A DNA stretch of 64,000 nucleotides, taken from positions 124,001-188,000 of the forward strand of contig JAKLKC010000001.1 of the NCBI GenBank assembly GCA_023150875.1, in the 5' to 3' direction. The first letter of the stretch is position 1, and each line of letters opens with the position of its first letter. The notes under the pieces were generated by a model. It searched no databases, was not told the origin of the DNA, and saw only the letters and a list, made by a program, of their open reading frames with translations. Source of the DNA: Myxococcota bacterium (GTDB lineage Bacteria; Myxococcota_A; UBA796; UBA9615; JAKLKC01). This document shows, piece after piece, positions 57,231 to 64,000 of the stretch. A program made the translations under genes and the position numbers.

Positions 57231-58535
57231 TCAAGCCGGAGCGCCCACGTGGCCGAGGATCGGGCGGGGGGACGGTGCCGGGTCCGGGGAGAGCGCCAGG
57301 GCCTCCACCAGCAGGGCGCGGGCCGCCTCGAGGCCCCTTCCCTCCCGGTGGTGGAGGGTAGCGAAGGGCTCCCCCTCCTGGACCGCTTGCCCCGGCGCGA
57401 CCCTCAGCGTGACCCCCACCGCCGGATCGGGAGCCTCGCCTGCGCCGCCCCGCCCACCCCCCAGGGCCGCGACGGCGTGTCCCACCTTCAGGGCGTCGAC
57501 GCGGTGCACGTTCCCTCCCCGCGGGGCGACGACGTCCGTGAACGGCGCGGCGCGGCGACGGCGGAAAGCGCCCAGATCCCCCCCCTGACGGGCCACCATC
57601 CGCTCGAACCGCTCCATCGCCGCCCCGGAGTCCAGGAGCCGGCAGAGCCGAGAGCGGGCCGCCTCCCGGTCGCGCTCCATCCCGGACGACGCCAGCACCT
57701 CCACCCCCAGCTCCACGGTGAGCGCCCGCAGGTCCGGCGGGCCGCCCCCCGCGAGGGCGTCCAGGGACTCGTCCACCTCGTTGGCGTTCCCCGCGGCCAG
57801 CCCGAGCACCGTGCCCATGTCGGTGAGCAGGGCCCGGACCGACCGCCCGTGGGCCTCCCCCAGCTCGACCATCACCCGCGCGAGGCGCTCCGCCTCGGCC
57901 AGGGTCTTCATGAACGCCCCGCTGCCGACCTTCACGTCCAGCACCAGGTGGCGCGCCCCCTCGGCGAGCTTCTTGGAGAGGATCGACGGCGCGATGTGAT
58001 CCAGCGTCTCGATGGTGCCGGTGCGGTTCCGCAGGTCGTACAGCACGCGGTCCGCGGGGACGAGGTCCACCGTCTGCCCGGTGATGCTGCACCCCACCTC
58101 GGCCACCGCGGCGCGGAACTCGCCCGGGGCGAGGTCGCAGCGGTACCCGGGGATCGCCTCCAGCTTGTCCAGGGTGCCGCCGGTGTGTCCCAGGCCACGG
58201 CCCGAGATCATGGGCACCGCGAAGCCCGCCGCCGCCATCAGCGGCGCCCACACCAGCGAGACCTTGTCGCCCACGCCGCCCGTGGAGTGCTTGTCCGCCG
58301 TGGGGAGGTCCAGGTGGCTCCAGTCGAAGGTCGCGCCGCTGCGGTACATCGCCCCCGCATAGTCGGCGCGCTCCCTGGGGGTGAGGCCCCTGCAGAAGAC
58401 CGCCATCAGCCACGCGGCCACCTGGGCCTCGGGGACGCGCCCCCCGGCGACCGCGGCGACGACGCGGCGGATCTCCTCGGTGGAGTGCTCCCCGCCGTCC
58501 CTCTTGCGGACGATGGCCTCCCTCAGGTCCTCCAT
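57231..58535 (-). CDS. deoA: Thymidine / pyrimidine-nucleoside phosphorylase
   Basis: 434 aa, standard length. It converts (deoxy)thymidine or uridine plus phosphate to base and (deoxy)ribose-1-phosphate. Motifs: KHSTGGVGDKVSL (phosphate binding), PMISGRGLGHTGGTLDKLE (family signature), ILSKKLAEGARHLVLDVKVGSGAF, and MGTVLGLAAGNANEV. A C-terminal PYNP domain follows (HRVDALKVGHAVAALGGGR). Whether it prefers thymidine or also uridine cannot be decided. The gene follows deoC with no spacer (ATG right after the deoC TGA on the minus strand in reverse order, so coupling is likely). Confidence 0.95.
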   Translation of the reverse strand: MEDLREAIVRKRDGGEHSTEEIRRVVAAVAGGRVPEAQVAAWLMAVFCRGLTPRERADYAGAMYRSGATFDWSHLDLPTADKHSTGGVGDKVSLVWAPLMAAAGFAVPMISGRGLGHTGGTLDKLEAIPGYRCDLAPGEFRAAVAEVGCSITGQTVDLVPADRVLYDLRNRTGTIETLDHIAPSILSKKLAEGARHLVLDVKVGSGAFMKTLAEAERLARVMVELGEAHGRSVRALLTDMGTVLGLAAGNANEVDESLDALAGGGPPDLRALTVELGVEVLASSGMERDREAARSRLCRLLDSGAAMERFERMVARQGGDLGAFRRRRAAPFTDVVAPRGGNVHRVDALKVGHAVAALGGGRGGAGEAPDPAVGVTLRVAPGQAVQEGEPFATLHHREGRGLEAARALLVEALALSPDPAPSPRPILGHVGAPA

Positions 58536-59363
58536 TCAGTAACCCCCCTGCGCGGCCCCTCCGGTGACGATGGCCACCGAGGCGCTGGCGCCGATCCGGT
58601 CGGCCCCCGCGGCGATGAGCTTGCGGGCGTCGTCCAGGGTGCGGACCCCGCCGCTGGCCTTGACCTCCATGTCCCTGCCGACGACCCGGCGCATGAGGGC
58701 GACGTCCTCGACGGTGGCGCCGCCTCCGCCGAACCCGGTGCTCGTCTTCACGAAGGCCGCCCCGGCGACCTTCGCCAGCACGCAGGCCGCCACCTTCTCC
58801 TCGTCGGTGAGCTTCGAGGTCTCCAGGATCACCTTCACCTTCAGCGGGCGGGCCGCCTCCACCACGGCCCGCAGGTCGTCGACCACCGTCCGGTAGTCGC
58901 CGGACTTGAGCGCGCCGATGGGGAGCACGGTGTCGATCTCGCGGGCGCCGTGGCGGATGGCCTCCTGGGCCTCGTACGCCTTCGCCTCGGGGAGGGCGGC
59001 CCCCAGGGGGAAGCCCACCACGGCGATGGGCAGCACGTCCGAGCCCTGGAGCAGCCGCGCGGCCAGGGGGATCCAGGAGCTGTTGAGGCACACGGTGGCG
59101 AAGTGGTGCTTCCGCGCCTCCTCGCACAGCGCCTCGACCTCCTCCCGGGTCGCCTCGGGCTTGAGCAGCGTGTGGTCGATCATCCGGGCGAGGTCGCGGC
59201 TCCCCTTGGCGGTCCCGAGCACCCGCTCGGGCGACGTGCGGGTGACGTTGGTGTTCCACCCACCGCCGAAGCGCATCCGGTCCTCGTCGCTCAGTCCGGC
59301 GACGCGGGCCTTCACCCGTTCGGCGATGATGTGGGCAATCCGGTCGAGGTCGTGGGCATTCAT
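58536..59363 (-). CDS. deoC: Deoxyribose-phosphate aldolase
   Basis: 275 aa, with about 40 residues more at the N-terminus than the shortest DeoC proteins. It cleaves 2-deoxyribose-5-phosphate to glyceraldehyde-3-phosphate and acetaldehyde, which lets the cell use nucleoside sugar as carbon. The Schiff-base lysine is Lys206 in FVKTSTGFGGGGAT, the second lysine is in VKASGGVRTLDDA, and the Asp in EIDTVLPIGALKSGDY. It is the first gene of the four-gene nucleoside operon, with an extended -10 about 25 bases upstream. Confidence 0.95.
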   Translation of the reverse strand: MNAHDLDRIAHIIAERVKARVAGLSDEDRMRFGGGWNTNVTRTSPERVLGTAKGSRDLARMIDHTLLKPEATREEVEALCEEARKHHFATVCLNSSWIPLAARLLQGSDVLPIAVVGFPLGAALPEAKAYEAQEAIRHGAREIDTVLPIGALKSGDYRTVVDDLRAVVEAARPLKVKVILETSKLTDEEKVAACVLAKVAGAAFVKTSTGFGGGGATVEDVALMRRVVGRDMEVKASGGVRTLDDARKLIAAGADRIGASASVAIVTGGAAQGGY

Positions 59364-59388
59364 GGATCGTCCGCCACGGGCGGCCCGA

Positions 59389-59397
59389 AGACTACCA
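59389..59397 (-). promoter_or_regulatory. Putative extended -10 (TGGTAGTCT) of the nucleoside operon
   Basis: The minus strand reads GTGTGGTAGTCTTCGG and would start the transcript near 59382, about 20 bases before the deoC ATG. No operator palindrome for a DeoR/CytR-type regulator is obvious. Confidence 0.4.
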
Positions 59398-59513
59398 CAC
59401 CGGGAGGCCGGCGCGACCCCTCCCCGCGGGCGCGCGAACCGCGCAGATCGCCTCGCCACGCCGGCACGGTTGTGATAGCCCGTCTCGTGCACTCGCCGTT
59501 GGAGGACGCCCCC

Positions 59514-61481
59514 ATGCCCCGTCCCGTGTCCCGGGGGACGCCGGTCGCCCCTCGCTCCCAGGGCCCCTTCCCCTTCGCCCTGGCCCTGGCCCTCGCCCTC
59601 CCGCTCCTCGGGGCGGGCTGCACCGACACCGGCGGGGACCCTCCGGGGGAGGTCGGCGGGGACGACGACGCCACCGGCGATCCCGTGGCGGCCTTCTGGG
59701 CCGCCCCCTGGCAGGCGCAGGTCGGGCAGTCGGTGAGCTTCCGCGCCGACGACAGCGCCGACGGTGGAGGGGTCCAGGCGATCTACTCGGACTGCGACAT
59801 CCGGGCCTTCCGCTGGGAGTTCGGGGACGGCGCCTCCACCTCCACCGACGTGTACTTCATCGAGCATCCGTACTCCGCGCCTGGCCTCTACCCGGTGACC
59901 CTCACCGTCGAGGACGGCGCCGGGCGCACCGCCACGACTACCTCGAACGTGGAGGTCGTCTGGCCCCCGCCGGTGGTGGACCGGCTGGACGTCTCGGTGG
60001 ACTCGGTGGCGGTGATCGGCGAGAAGGTGCGGGTCCTGGGGGAGGGCTTCCGCGCCGACGACCCGCCCCAGGTCGCTTTCGGCGGCGTGCCGGCGACCAG
60101 CGTCACGTTCGTGAACGAGGGCGAGTACACCGCGAAGGTGGCCCCCTCCACCCCCTCGGGCCCCGTCCAGGCCTCCGTCACCTTCCCCGACGGTACCGGC
60201 GAAGCCGTCTTCGACGTGTGGGTGAAGCGTTATGCCCTCGTCGCAGACGCCTTCCACGACCGGGTCCACGTCCTCTCCTTCGGGGGGGATCTGGTTCCCG
60301 CCATAGAGTCCCAGGCCATCGACATGCCTTCGGCCACCGTCGTCCAGATCAGCGGGGATGGCGCCATCGCCGTCATCGGGGACGGCCGCTACGAGCTGAA
60401 CGCCACCCCCACCCTCACCCTGGTGGACCTCACCGCCGACTTCCAGCCGGTGGTGACCCGGACGACCTCGGAGTGGGGCCTCGGGCCCCTGTTCGACGTC
60501 GCCCTCGCCCGGGACGTGCCCCGGGGCCTGGTGGCGGACCTCACCGGGATCACCGTCATCGACTTCTCCGATCCCTACGCCCCGACCTCCCTCGGACGCA
60601 CCCCCTACGAGACCTCCGGCCTCGCCGCCACCGACGTCGAGCTGACCCCCGACGGCTCCATGGCCCTGGTGCTGGGGACCTTCGACGACCGGGTCCGGTT
60701 CTACCAGGTGGACGCCTCGGGGGCCGCGGAACTCCCGTTCGCGGTGGACGCGGGGGAGCACGTCCAGGACCTGCGTCTCTCACCCGACGGGGGGCGAGCC
60801 TACGTACTGGCCGGCGGCGGGGAGGGCGCGATCCCGCCGGACCTGGGCTTCGACAACACCACCCTCACCGTCATCGACCTGACGGTCTCTCCCCCCGTGA
60901 ACGCCCTGGGCTCGGGAGTCCGCGTGCCCCTGGAAGCCCACGCCCCCGTCCCCTTCGACCTCGACGTCGGCGCGTCGGGGAGGATCTGGGTCTCCTCCTT
61001 CGACCAGAACTTCGGCGTCCTCGCCGACGCCTTCACCGACCTCTTCGGCAGCCTGGAGTCGTTCTTCGACGTGGGGAGCTGGGAGGCCCTCGTCGACGCG
61101 TTCTCGGGGATCGGCTTCGGGGGCGTCACCGGGTTCGACGGCGTCGACGGCGGGAGCGCCGTCGCCCTCACCCCCATCTTCGCGCCATACGGCTTCCAGA
61201 CCGGGATCGACGTCCGCTACGACGAGCGCCTCTACGTGGCCTCCGCCGTGTTCATCGACTTCCGGTCCGACACCTCGGACCTCCTGGACATCGAGGCCGA
61301 GTTGAACATGAGCTTCGGCGTCGTGGTCGGGGACCTCCAGACCGGCCACGGCGTCGCGTACCCCCTGGCCCACGACGCGCTGCTGTCCTACGCGGACCTG
61401 GCGCTGGAGTACGACCTCAGCCCCCTCCTCGACCTCGTCACGCCGCCCTTCAGCTACGGCGACGTCGCCCTCCAGCCCTGA
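59514..61481 (+). CDS. Surface lipoprotein with PKD, IPT/TIG-like and beta-propeller domains
   Basis: 655 aa from ATG 59514, eight bases after GGAGG. The signal peptide ends in LLGAGC (Cys36), followed by an acidic Gly/Asp spacer. Domains in order are PKD (about 55-145, FRWEFGDGASTSTD, HPYSAPGLYPVTLTVED), an IPT/TIG-like immunoglobulin domain (about 155-235, VRVLGEGFRADDPPQVAFGG), and a YVTN-type propeller (about 240-640, VVQISGDGAIAVIGDG, DVELTPDGSMALVLG, DLRLSPDGGRAYVLAG). The last 150 residues are less regular. It is probably an outer-membrane or surface binding protein. It diverges from the nucleoside operon and precedes a glycosyltransferase by 3 bases. Confidence 0.88.
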   Translation: MPRPVSRGTPVAPRSQGPFPFALALALALPLLGAGCTDTGGDPPGEVGGDDDATGDPVAAFWAAPWQAQVGQSVSFRADDSADGGGVQAIYSDCDIRAFRWEFGDGASTSTDVYFIEHPYSAPGLYPVTLTVEDGAGRTATTTSNVEVVWPPPVVDRLDVSVDSVAVIGEKVRVLGEGFRADDPPQVAFGGVPATSVTFVNEGEYTAKVAPSTPSGPVQASVTFPDGTGEAVFDVWVKRYALVADAFHDRVHVLSFGGDLVPAIESQAIDMPSATVVQISGDGAIAVIGDGRYELNATPTLTLVDLTADFQPVVTRTTSEWGLGPLFDVALARDVPRGLVADLTGITVIDFSDPYAPTSLGRTPYETSGLAATDVELTPDGSMALVLGTFDDRVRFYQVDASGAAELPFAVDAGEHVQDLRLSPDGGRAYVLAGGGEGAIPPDLGFDNTTLTVIDLTVSPPVNALGSGVRVPLEAHAPVPFDLDVGASGRIWVSSFDQNFGVLADAFTDLFGSLESFFDVGSWEALVDAFSGIGFGGVTGFDGVDGGSAVALTPIFAPYGFQTGIDVRYDERLYVASAVFIDFRSDTSDLLDIEAELNMSFGVVVGDLQTGHGVAYPLAHDALLSYADLALEYDLSPLLDLVTPPFSYGDVALQP

Positions 61482-61484
61482 TCC

Positions 61485-62291
61485 GTGCCGGTGCCCGACC
61501 TCGCCCCCGCGATCTCGGTGGTGATCCCCGCCCTGGACGAGGCGCGGGAGTTGGGCCCGACCCTCGGGCACCTGTTCGAGGGCGCCGGGGCCGGTGGCCG
61601 GGTGGAGGCCATCGTCGTCGACGGGGGCTCTCGGGACGCCACCGCCGCCATCGCCGTCCGCTCCGGCGCCCGGGTGCTGCCTTCCCGCCGGGGGAGGGCC
61701 CTCCAGATGAACGCGGGCGCGGCGGCGGCCCGCGGGGACGTGCTCCTCTTCCTCCACGCCGACACCCGGCTCCCCCGAGGGTGGCCGGACCACGTCCTCC
61801 ACACCCTCGCCCTCCCCGGCGTGGTCGCGGGCGCCTTCCGCCTGCGGATCGACGGCGCGGGGGCCGGCCTCCGCCTCGTGGAGGCGGGCGTCGCCCTCCG
61901 ATGCCTGGCCCTCCGGCTCCCCTACGGGGACCAGGCACTCTTCATGACCCGCGAACGCTTCGCGTCCGTCGGCGGCTACCGGCCCATGCGCCGGCTGGAG
62001 GATCTGGACCTCGTCGCCCGCGTGCGGACGCGGGGAACCGTCGCCCTGGCGGGGGCGCCGGTGGTCACCTCCGCCCGCGCCTGGGCCCGCCGGGGACTCG
62101 TCCGCCAGACCCTGGAGAACGGGTGGCTGGCGGTGTCCTACGCGGTACGGGGGCCCTCGCCCTTCGACCTCGGCGAGGGTTCCCTCGGGGACGGGATCCC
62201 CCTCTCCGAGCCCTCCGACCCCGCAAGAGTTTTCATTGAACCTGAAAACTTTGCGCAGTGTGTCACGCCGCGTTCCACGCCAGAGGGGTGA
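61485..62291 (+). CDS. Family 2 glycosyltransferase, TIGR04283-like
   Basis: 268 aa from GTG 61485. Motifs: ISVVIPALDEARELGPTL, AIVVDGGSRDATAAIA, RALQMNAGAAAARGDVLLFLHADTRLP (the TIGR04283 family hallmark), and LPYGDQALFMTRERFASVGGY with MRRLEDLDLVARVR. TIGR04283 enzymes were named for arsenosugar synthesis, but most have unknown acceptors and no arsenic genes are near. The last 25 residues (RVFIEPENFAQCVTPR) come from an A/T-richer stretch with a palindrome. They look unlike the family, so the frame may have gained its end recently. It converges on the sigma factor gene. Confidence 0.9.
   Translation: MPVPDLAPAISVVIPALDEARELGPTLGHLFEGAGAGGRVEAIVVDGGSRDATAAIAVRSGARVLPSRRGRALQMNAGAAAARGDVLLFLHADTRLPRGWPDHVLHTLALPGVVAGAFRLRIDGAGAGLRLVEAGVALRCLALRLPYGDQALFMTRERFASVGGYRPMRRLEDLDLVARVRTRGTVALAGAPVVTSARAWARRGLVRQTLENGWLAVSYAVRGPSPFDLGEGSLGDGIPLSEPSDPARVFIEPENFAQCVTPRSTPEG
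62223..62254. terminator. A/T-rich palindrome between convergent genes
   Basis: GCAA-g-AGTTTTCA and TGAAAACT-TTGC (62223-62235 and 62243-62254) pair around a 7-base loop with one bulged G. It lies at the convergent ends of the glycosyltransferase and sigma factor genes, where a two-way terminator is expected. There is no T run, so operator or terminator cannot be told apart. Confidence 0.4.
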
Positions 62292-62305
62292 AGGGCGGGT
62301 GAGGG

Positions 62306-63175
62306 TCAGTTCTCGAGGAAGCTCTCCAGCGCCTGGCGCCGCCGGTTCAGGCGCAGCTTCTTGAGGGCCTTGATCTCGATCTGGCGGATGCGCTCCCGGG
62401 TCAGGCTGAACTGGGAGCCGATCTCCTCCAGGGAGTAGGCCGCCTGCTCGCCGATCCCGTAGCGCATGCGGATGACCTTCTCCTCCCGGGGGGTCAACGT
62501 GGACAGGACGTCGTCGATCTGGTCCCGGAGGGCGGTCTCCACGAGTTGCCCCGCGGGGGACTCGGCCCGCTCGTTCACGATGAACTCGCCCACCGTCGAC
62601 TCGCTGTCGTCGGTGATGGTCGCCTCCAACGAGATGGGCTCCCGAGTCAGGCGGAGCAGCTCCTCGATACGCTCCACCGGCATCTCCAGGCGGTGGGAGA
62701 TCTCGGCGAGGGACGGCTCCCGCCCCAGGTCCTGGAAGAGCTTCCGGCTGACCTGGTGGAGGCGGTTGATCGCTTCGAGCTTGTAGATTGGGATGCGGAT
62801 CGTGCGGATCTGGCTCTCGATGGCGCGGATGATCGACTGCCGGATCCACCAGCTCGCGTAGGTGCTGAACTTGAACCCCTTGGTGAAGTCGAACTTCTCC
62901 ACCGCCCGGATCAGCCCGAGGTTCCCCTCCTGGATCAGGTCCGACAGCGGCATTCCGCGGTACACGTACTGCTTTGCGATGCTCACCACGAGGCGGAGGT
63001 TGGCGTTGATCAGCACCTCCTTCGCCGCCTCGGACTCCGGGGGAGATCCTTCCTTGATCCGCCGCGCGATGTCGACCTCGTCGTCGCGGCTCAGGAGCGG
63101 GATCTGACCCATCGTCTTCAGGTACTTCTGGAGGATGCCGTTCGCCGCCGCACTCCGCGTCCGATCCGTGGTCAT
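62306..63175 (-). CDS. RNA polymerase sigma-70 family factor, group 2 (RpoD/RpoS-like)
   Basis: 289 aa from ATG 63175 (GGAG seven bases upstream); GTG 63193 is possible. Region 1.2 (LQKYLKTMGQIPLLSRDDEVD), region 2 (LRLVVSIAKQYVYRGMPLSDLIQEGNLGLIRAVEKFD and TYASWWIRQSI, given as family blocks), region 3 (PIYKLEAINRL), and region 4 (LTPREEKVIRMRYG and LTRERIRQIEIKALKKLR) are all present. Region 1.1 and the long non-conserved insert of the main sigma factor are absent. Size and content fit an alternative sigma factor of the kind myxobacteria use in development and stress. It is preceded by an extended -10 (TGCTAGCTC). Confidence 0.95.
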   Translation of the reverse strand: MTTDRTRSAAANGILQKYLKTMGQIPLLSRDDEVDIARRIKEGSPPESEAAKEVLINANLRLVVSIAKQYVYRGMPLSDLIQEGNLGLIRAVEKFDFTKGFKFSTYASWWIRQSIIRAIESQIRTIRIPIYKLEAINRLHQVSRKLFQDLGREPSLAEISHRLEMPVERIEELLRLTREPISLEATITDDSESTVGEFIVNERAESPAGQLVETALRDQIDDVLSTLTPREEKVIRMRYGIGEQAAYSLEEIGSQFSLTRERIRQIEIKALKKLRLNRRRQALESFLEN

Positions 63176-63218
63176 CGCGCGCACTCCGGTCACGATCCCT
63201 CATCCCCGGCCGAACGCA

Positions 63219-63227
63219 GAGCTAGCA
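63219..63227 (-). promoter_or_regulatory. Putative extended -10 (TGCTAGCTC) of the sigma factor gene
   Basis: The minus strand reads CTTGCTAGCTCTGCG about 45 bases before ATG 63175. It belongs to the same TGCTAG series as 8317, 27904 and 41219. Confidence 0.4.
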
Positions 63228-63302
63228 AGCCAGGTGCCACCGGTGGCGGCCCCGCCCGAGCGTCGGGGGGAGGATCGAGCTTCGTCAGGCCGACTCCCTC
63301 GC

Positions 63303-64000
63303 CTACGTCGTATCGGCGGGGAAGAGGGAGCCCATGAGCTGGAAGGGGTCCCCATCCGAACGCCGGAGGAGGACCTTCAGCTCCTTCATGCGGCTCACGA
63401 ACTCCCGCAGGTCTCCTCCCACCAGGTCCAGCAGGCGGGCGAACTCCTCCTGGCCGCGGTGGTAGCGGCGCCAGCCCAGGAGGCTCGCGTTGTTCAGCGG
63501 GTTGCGTTCCAGGTAGGTACGGAGGCGTGGGGACGCAAGGGGAAGCTCCGCGAAGCGCCGCGTGGCCGAGGAGATGCGGCGCGCCTTCTCCTGGAGCACC
63601 CGGTCCCGGGGCGCCCCGGACTCGTAGACGCCCTGAAGCTCGTGGTAGACGTCGTCGAGGAAGGACTCGAGCAGCCGTCGGTCCCGGGCGCTCTCTCGGG
63701 AACGCTGGAGGTCCTCGGGGGAGAGACCCCGGGAGCGGGAGGCCAGGTACCGCGCCTCGGCCTCGTCCCCGACGAAGTTGGCGAAGCTCTCGTTCCACTC
63801 GACCTGCCCGGGGACGAACAGCGTGGCGTGGGTCAGCTCGTGGAGGACCGTGTTGGCGAGGTCCCCCACGGGCCACTCCAGCATCGCCGGGGTGACGGGG
63901 TCGCGGAACCAGCCCAGGGTGGAGTAGGCGCCGGCGGTGCGGACCCGTACGTCCAGCCCCTCGGACTCCAGTTCCCCGGCGACCCGGCGGGCGTCCGCTT
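63303..64000 (-). CDS. Putative zinc aminopeptidase (PF10023-like), 5' end outside the window
   Basis: The frame is open through base 64000 and reads on upstream of the internal Met at 63884 with family sequence (AYSTLGWFRDPVTPAM), so the gene is cut by the window edge. About 232 residues are visible. The zinc-protease motif is HELTHATLFVPGQVEWNESFANFVGDE, with HExxH and a downstream Glu (family block). A helical C-terminal region follows (LESFLDDVYHELQGVYESG, NPLNNASLLGWRRYHRGQEEF). The protein resembles predicted aminopeptidases of the COG4324 type, usually lipoproteins. It lies upstream of the sigma factor gene on the same strand with a 127-base gap. Confidence 0.85.
   Translation of the reverse strand, partial: ADARRVAGELESEGLDVRVRTAGAYSTLGWFRDPVTPAMLEWPVGDLANTVLHELTHATLFVPGQVEWNESFANFVGDEAEARYLASRSRGLSPEDLQRSRESARDRRLLESFLDDVYHELQGVYESGAPRDRVLQEKARRISSATRRFAELPLASPRLRTYLERNPLNNASLLGWRRYHRGQEEFARLLDLVGGDLREFVSRMKELKVLLRRSDGDPFQLMGSLFPADTT

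Noticed and set aside
61485-62291. Arsenosugar biosynthesis assignment for the TIGR04283-like glycosyltransferase
   Set aside because: No ArsM, ArsS or other arsenic genes are near; the family name alone does not support that role.

Overview
The window is a contiguous piece of a very GC-rich (clearly above 70 percent) bacterial chromosome, packed with genes on both strands. Several independent signs point to Myxococcota (former Deltaproteobacteria), probably an uncultured lineage. They are a MYXO-CTERM-type sorting tail on the secreted protein at 18441-20504, a lipoprotein with fourteen MopE-like acidic repeats, five Hanks-type Ser/Thr kinases (two fused to ATPase-TPR modules), many TPR proteins and lipoproteins, and frequent GTG/TTG starts. 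I saw no tRNA, rRNA, CRISPR array or intact transposase gene.

Layout. 1-4731: end of an unknown gene, a membrane Ser/Thr kinase, and a secreted TPR-like protein. 4885-8226: an overlapping minus-strand operon of NamZ-type muramidase, a lone receiver and formate-THF ligase. 8413-13502: a YihY membrane protein facing an operon of TPR protein, SDR, aminopeptidase P and EamA transporter. 13679-20504: a MopE-repeat lipoprotein, a 67-aa protein, a class IV aminotransferase and a MYXO-CTERM golvesin-domain protein. 20638-27819: an NYN protein, a lipoprotein, SlyD, a TPR protein and a glycosyltransferase, then divergently a TPR lipoprotein and HupE. 27952-33067: two tandem kinases and a receiver. 33021-39555: an envelope-lipid block with a LolA / DUF3261 / GT2-acyltransferase-fusion operon diverging from PlsC, a DUF2062-methyltransferase fusion and a convincing biliverdin-reductase homologue. 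39569-46048: RibA, an ABC ATPase, GluQ-RS, a receiver, a CoA-transferase, a cation/proton antiporter and a small secreted protein. 46160-54376: a two-gene operon of unknown function (one product MazF/PemK-like) and two convergent kinases. 54732-59363: a lamin-tail protein and a complete nucleoside catabolism operon (deoC, thymidine phosphorylase, purine nucleoside phosphorylase, cytidine deaminase). 59514-64000: a PKD/beta-propeller lipoprotein, a TIGR04283-like glycosyltransferase, a group-2 sigma-70 factor and a truncated aminopeptidase.

The strongest non-textbook signals are these. (1) Four short non-coding elements with terminal inverted repeats and target-site duplications (MITE-like). 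Two of them are about 95 percent identical 174-bp copies with different 8-bp duplications. (2) A biliverdin reductase homologue with no photosynthetic context. (3) An aryl-polyene-type lipid-export trio with no ketosynthase nearby, in which a glycosyltransferase and an acyltransferase are fused. (4) A MazF-like protein co-transcribed with a large unknown protein behind a G-quadruplex-prone leader. (5) An A9 tract in a kinase-ATPase gene where loss of one A creates an immediate stop codon. Promoter calls rest on hexamer inspection only. Residue numbers are counted by eye and approximate unless a motif is named.
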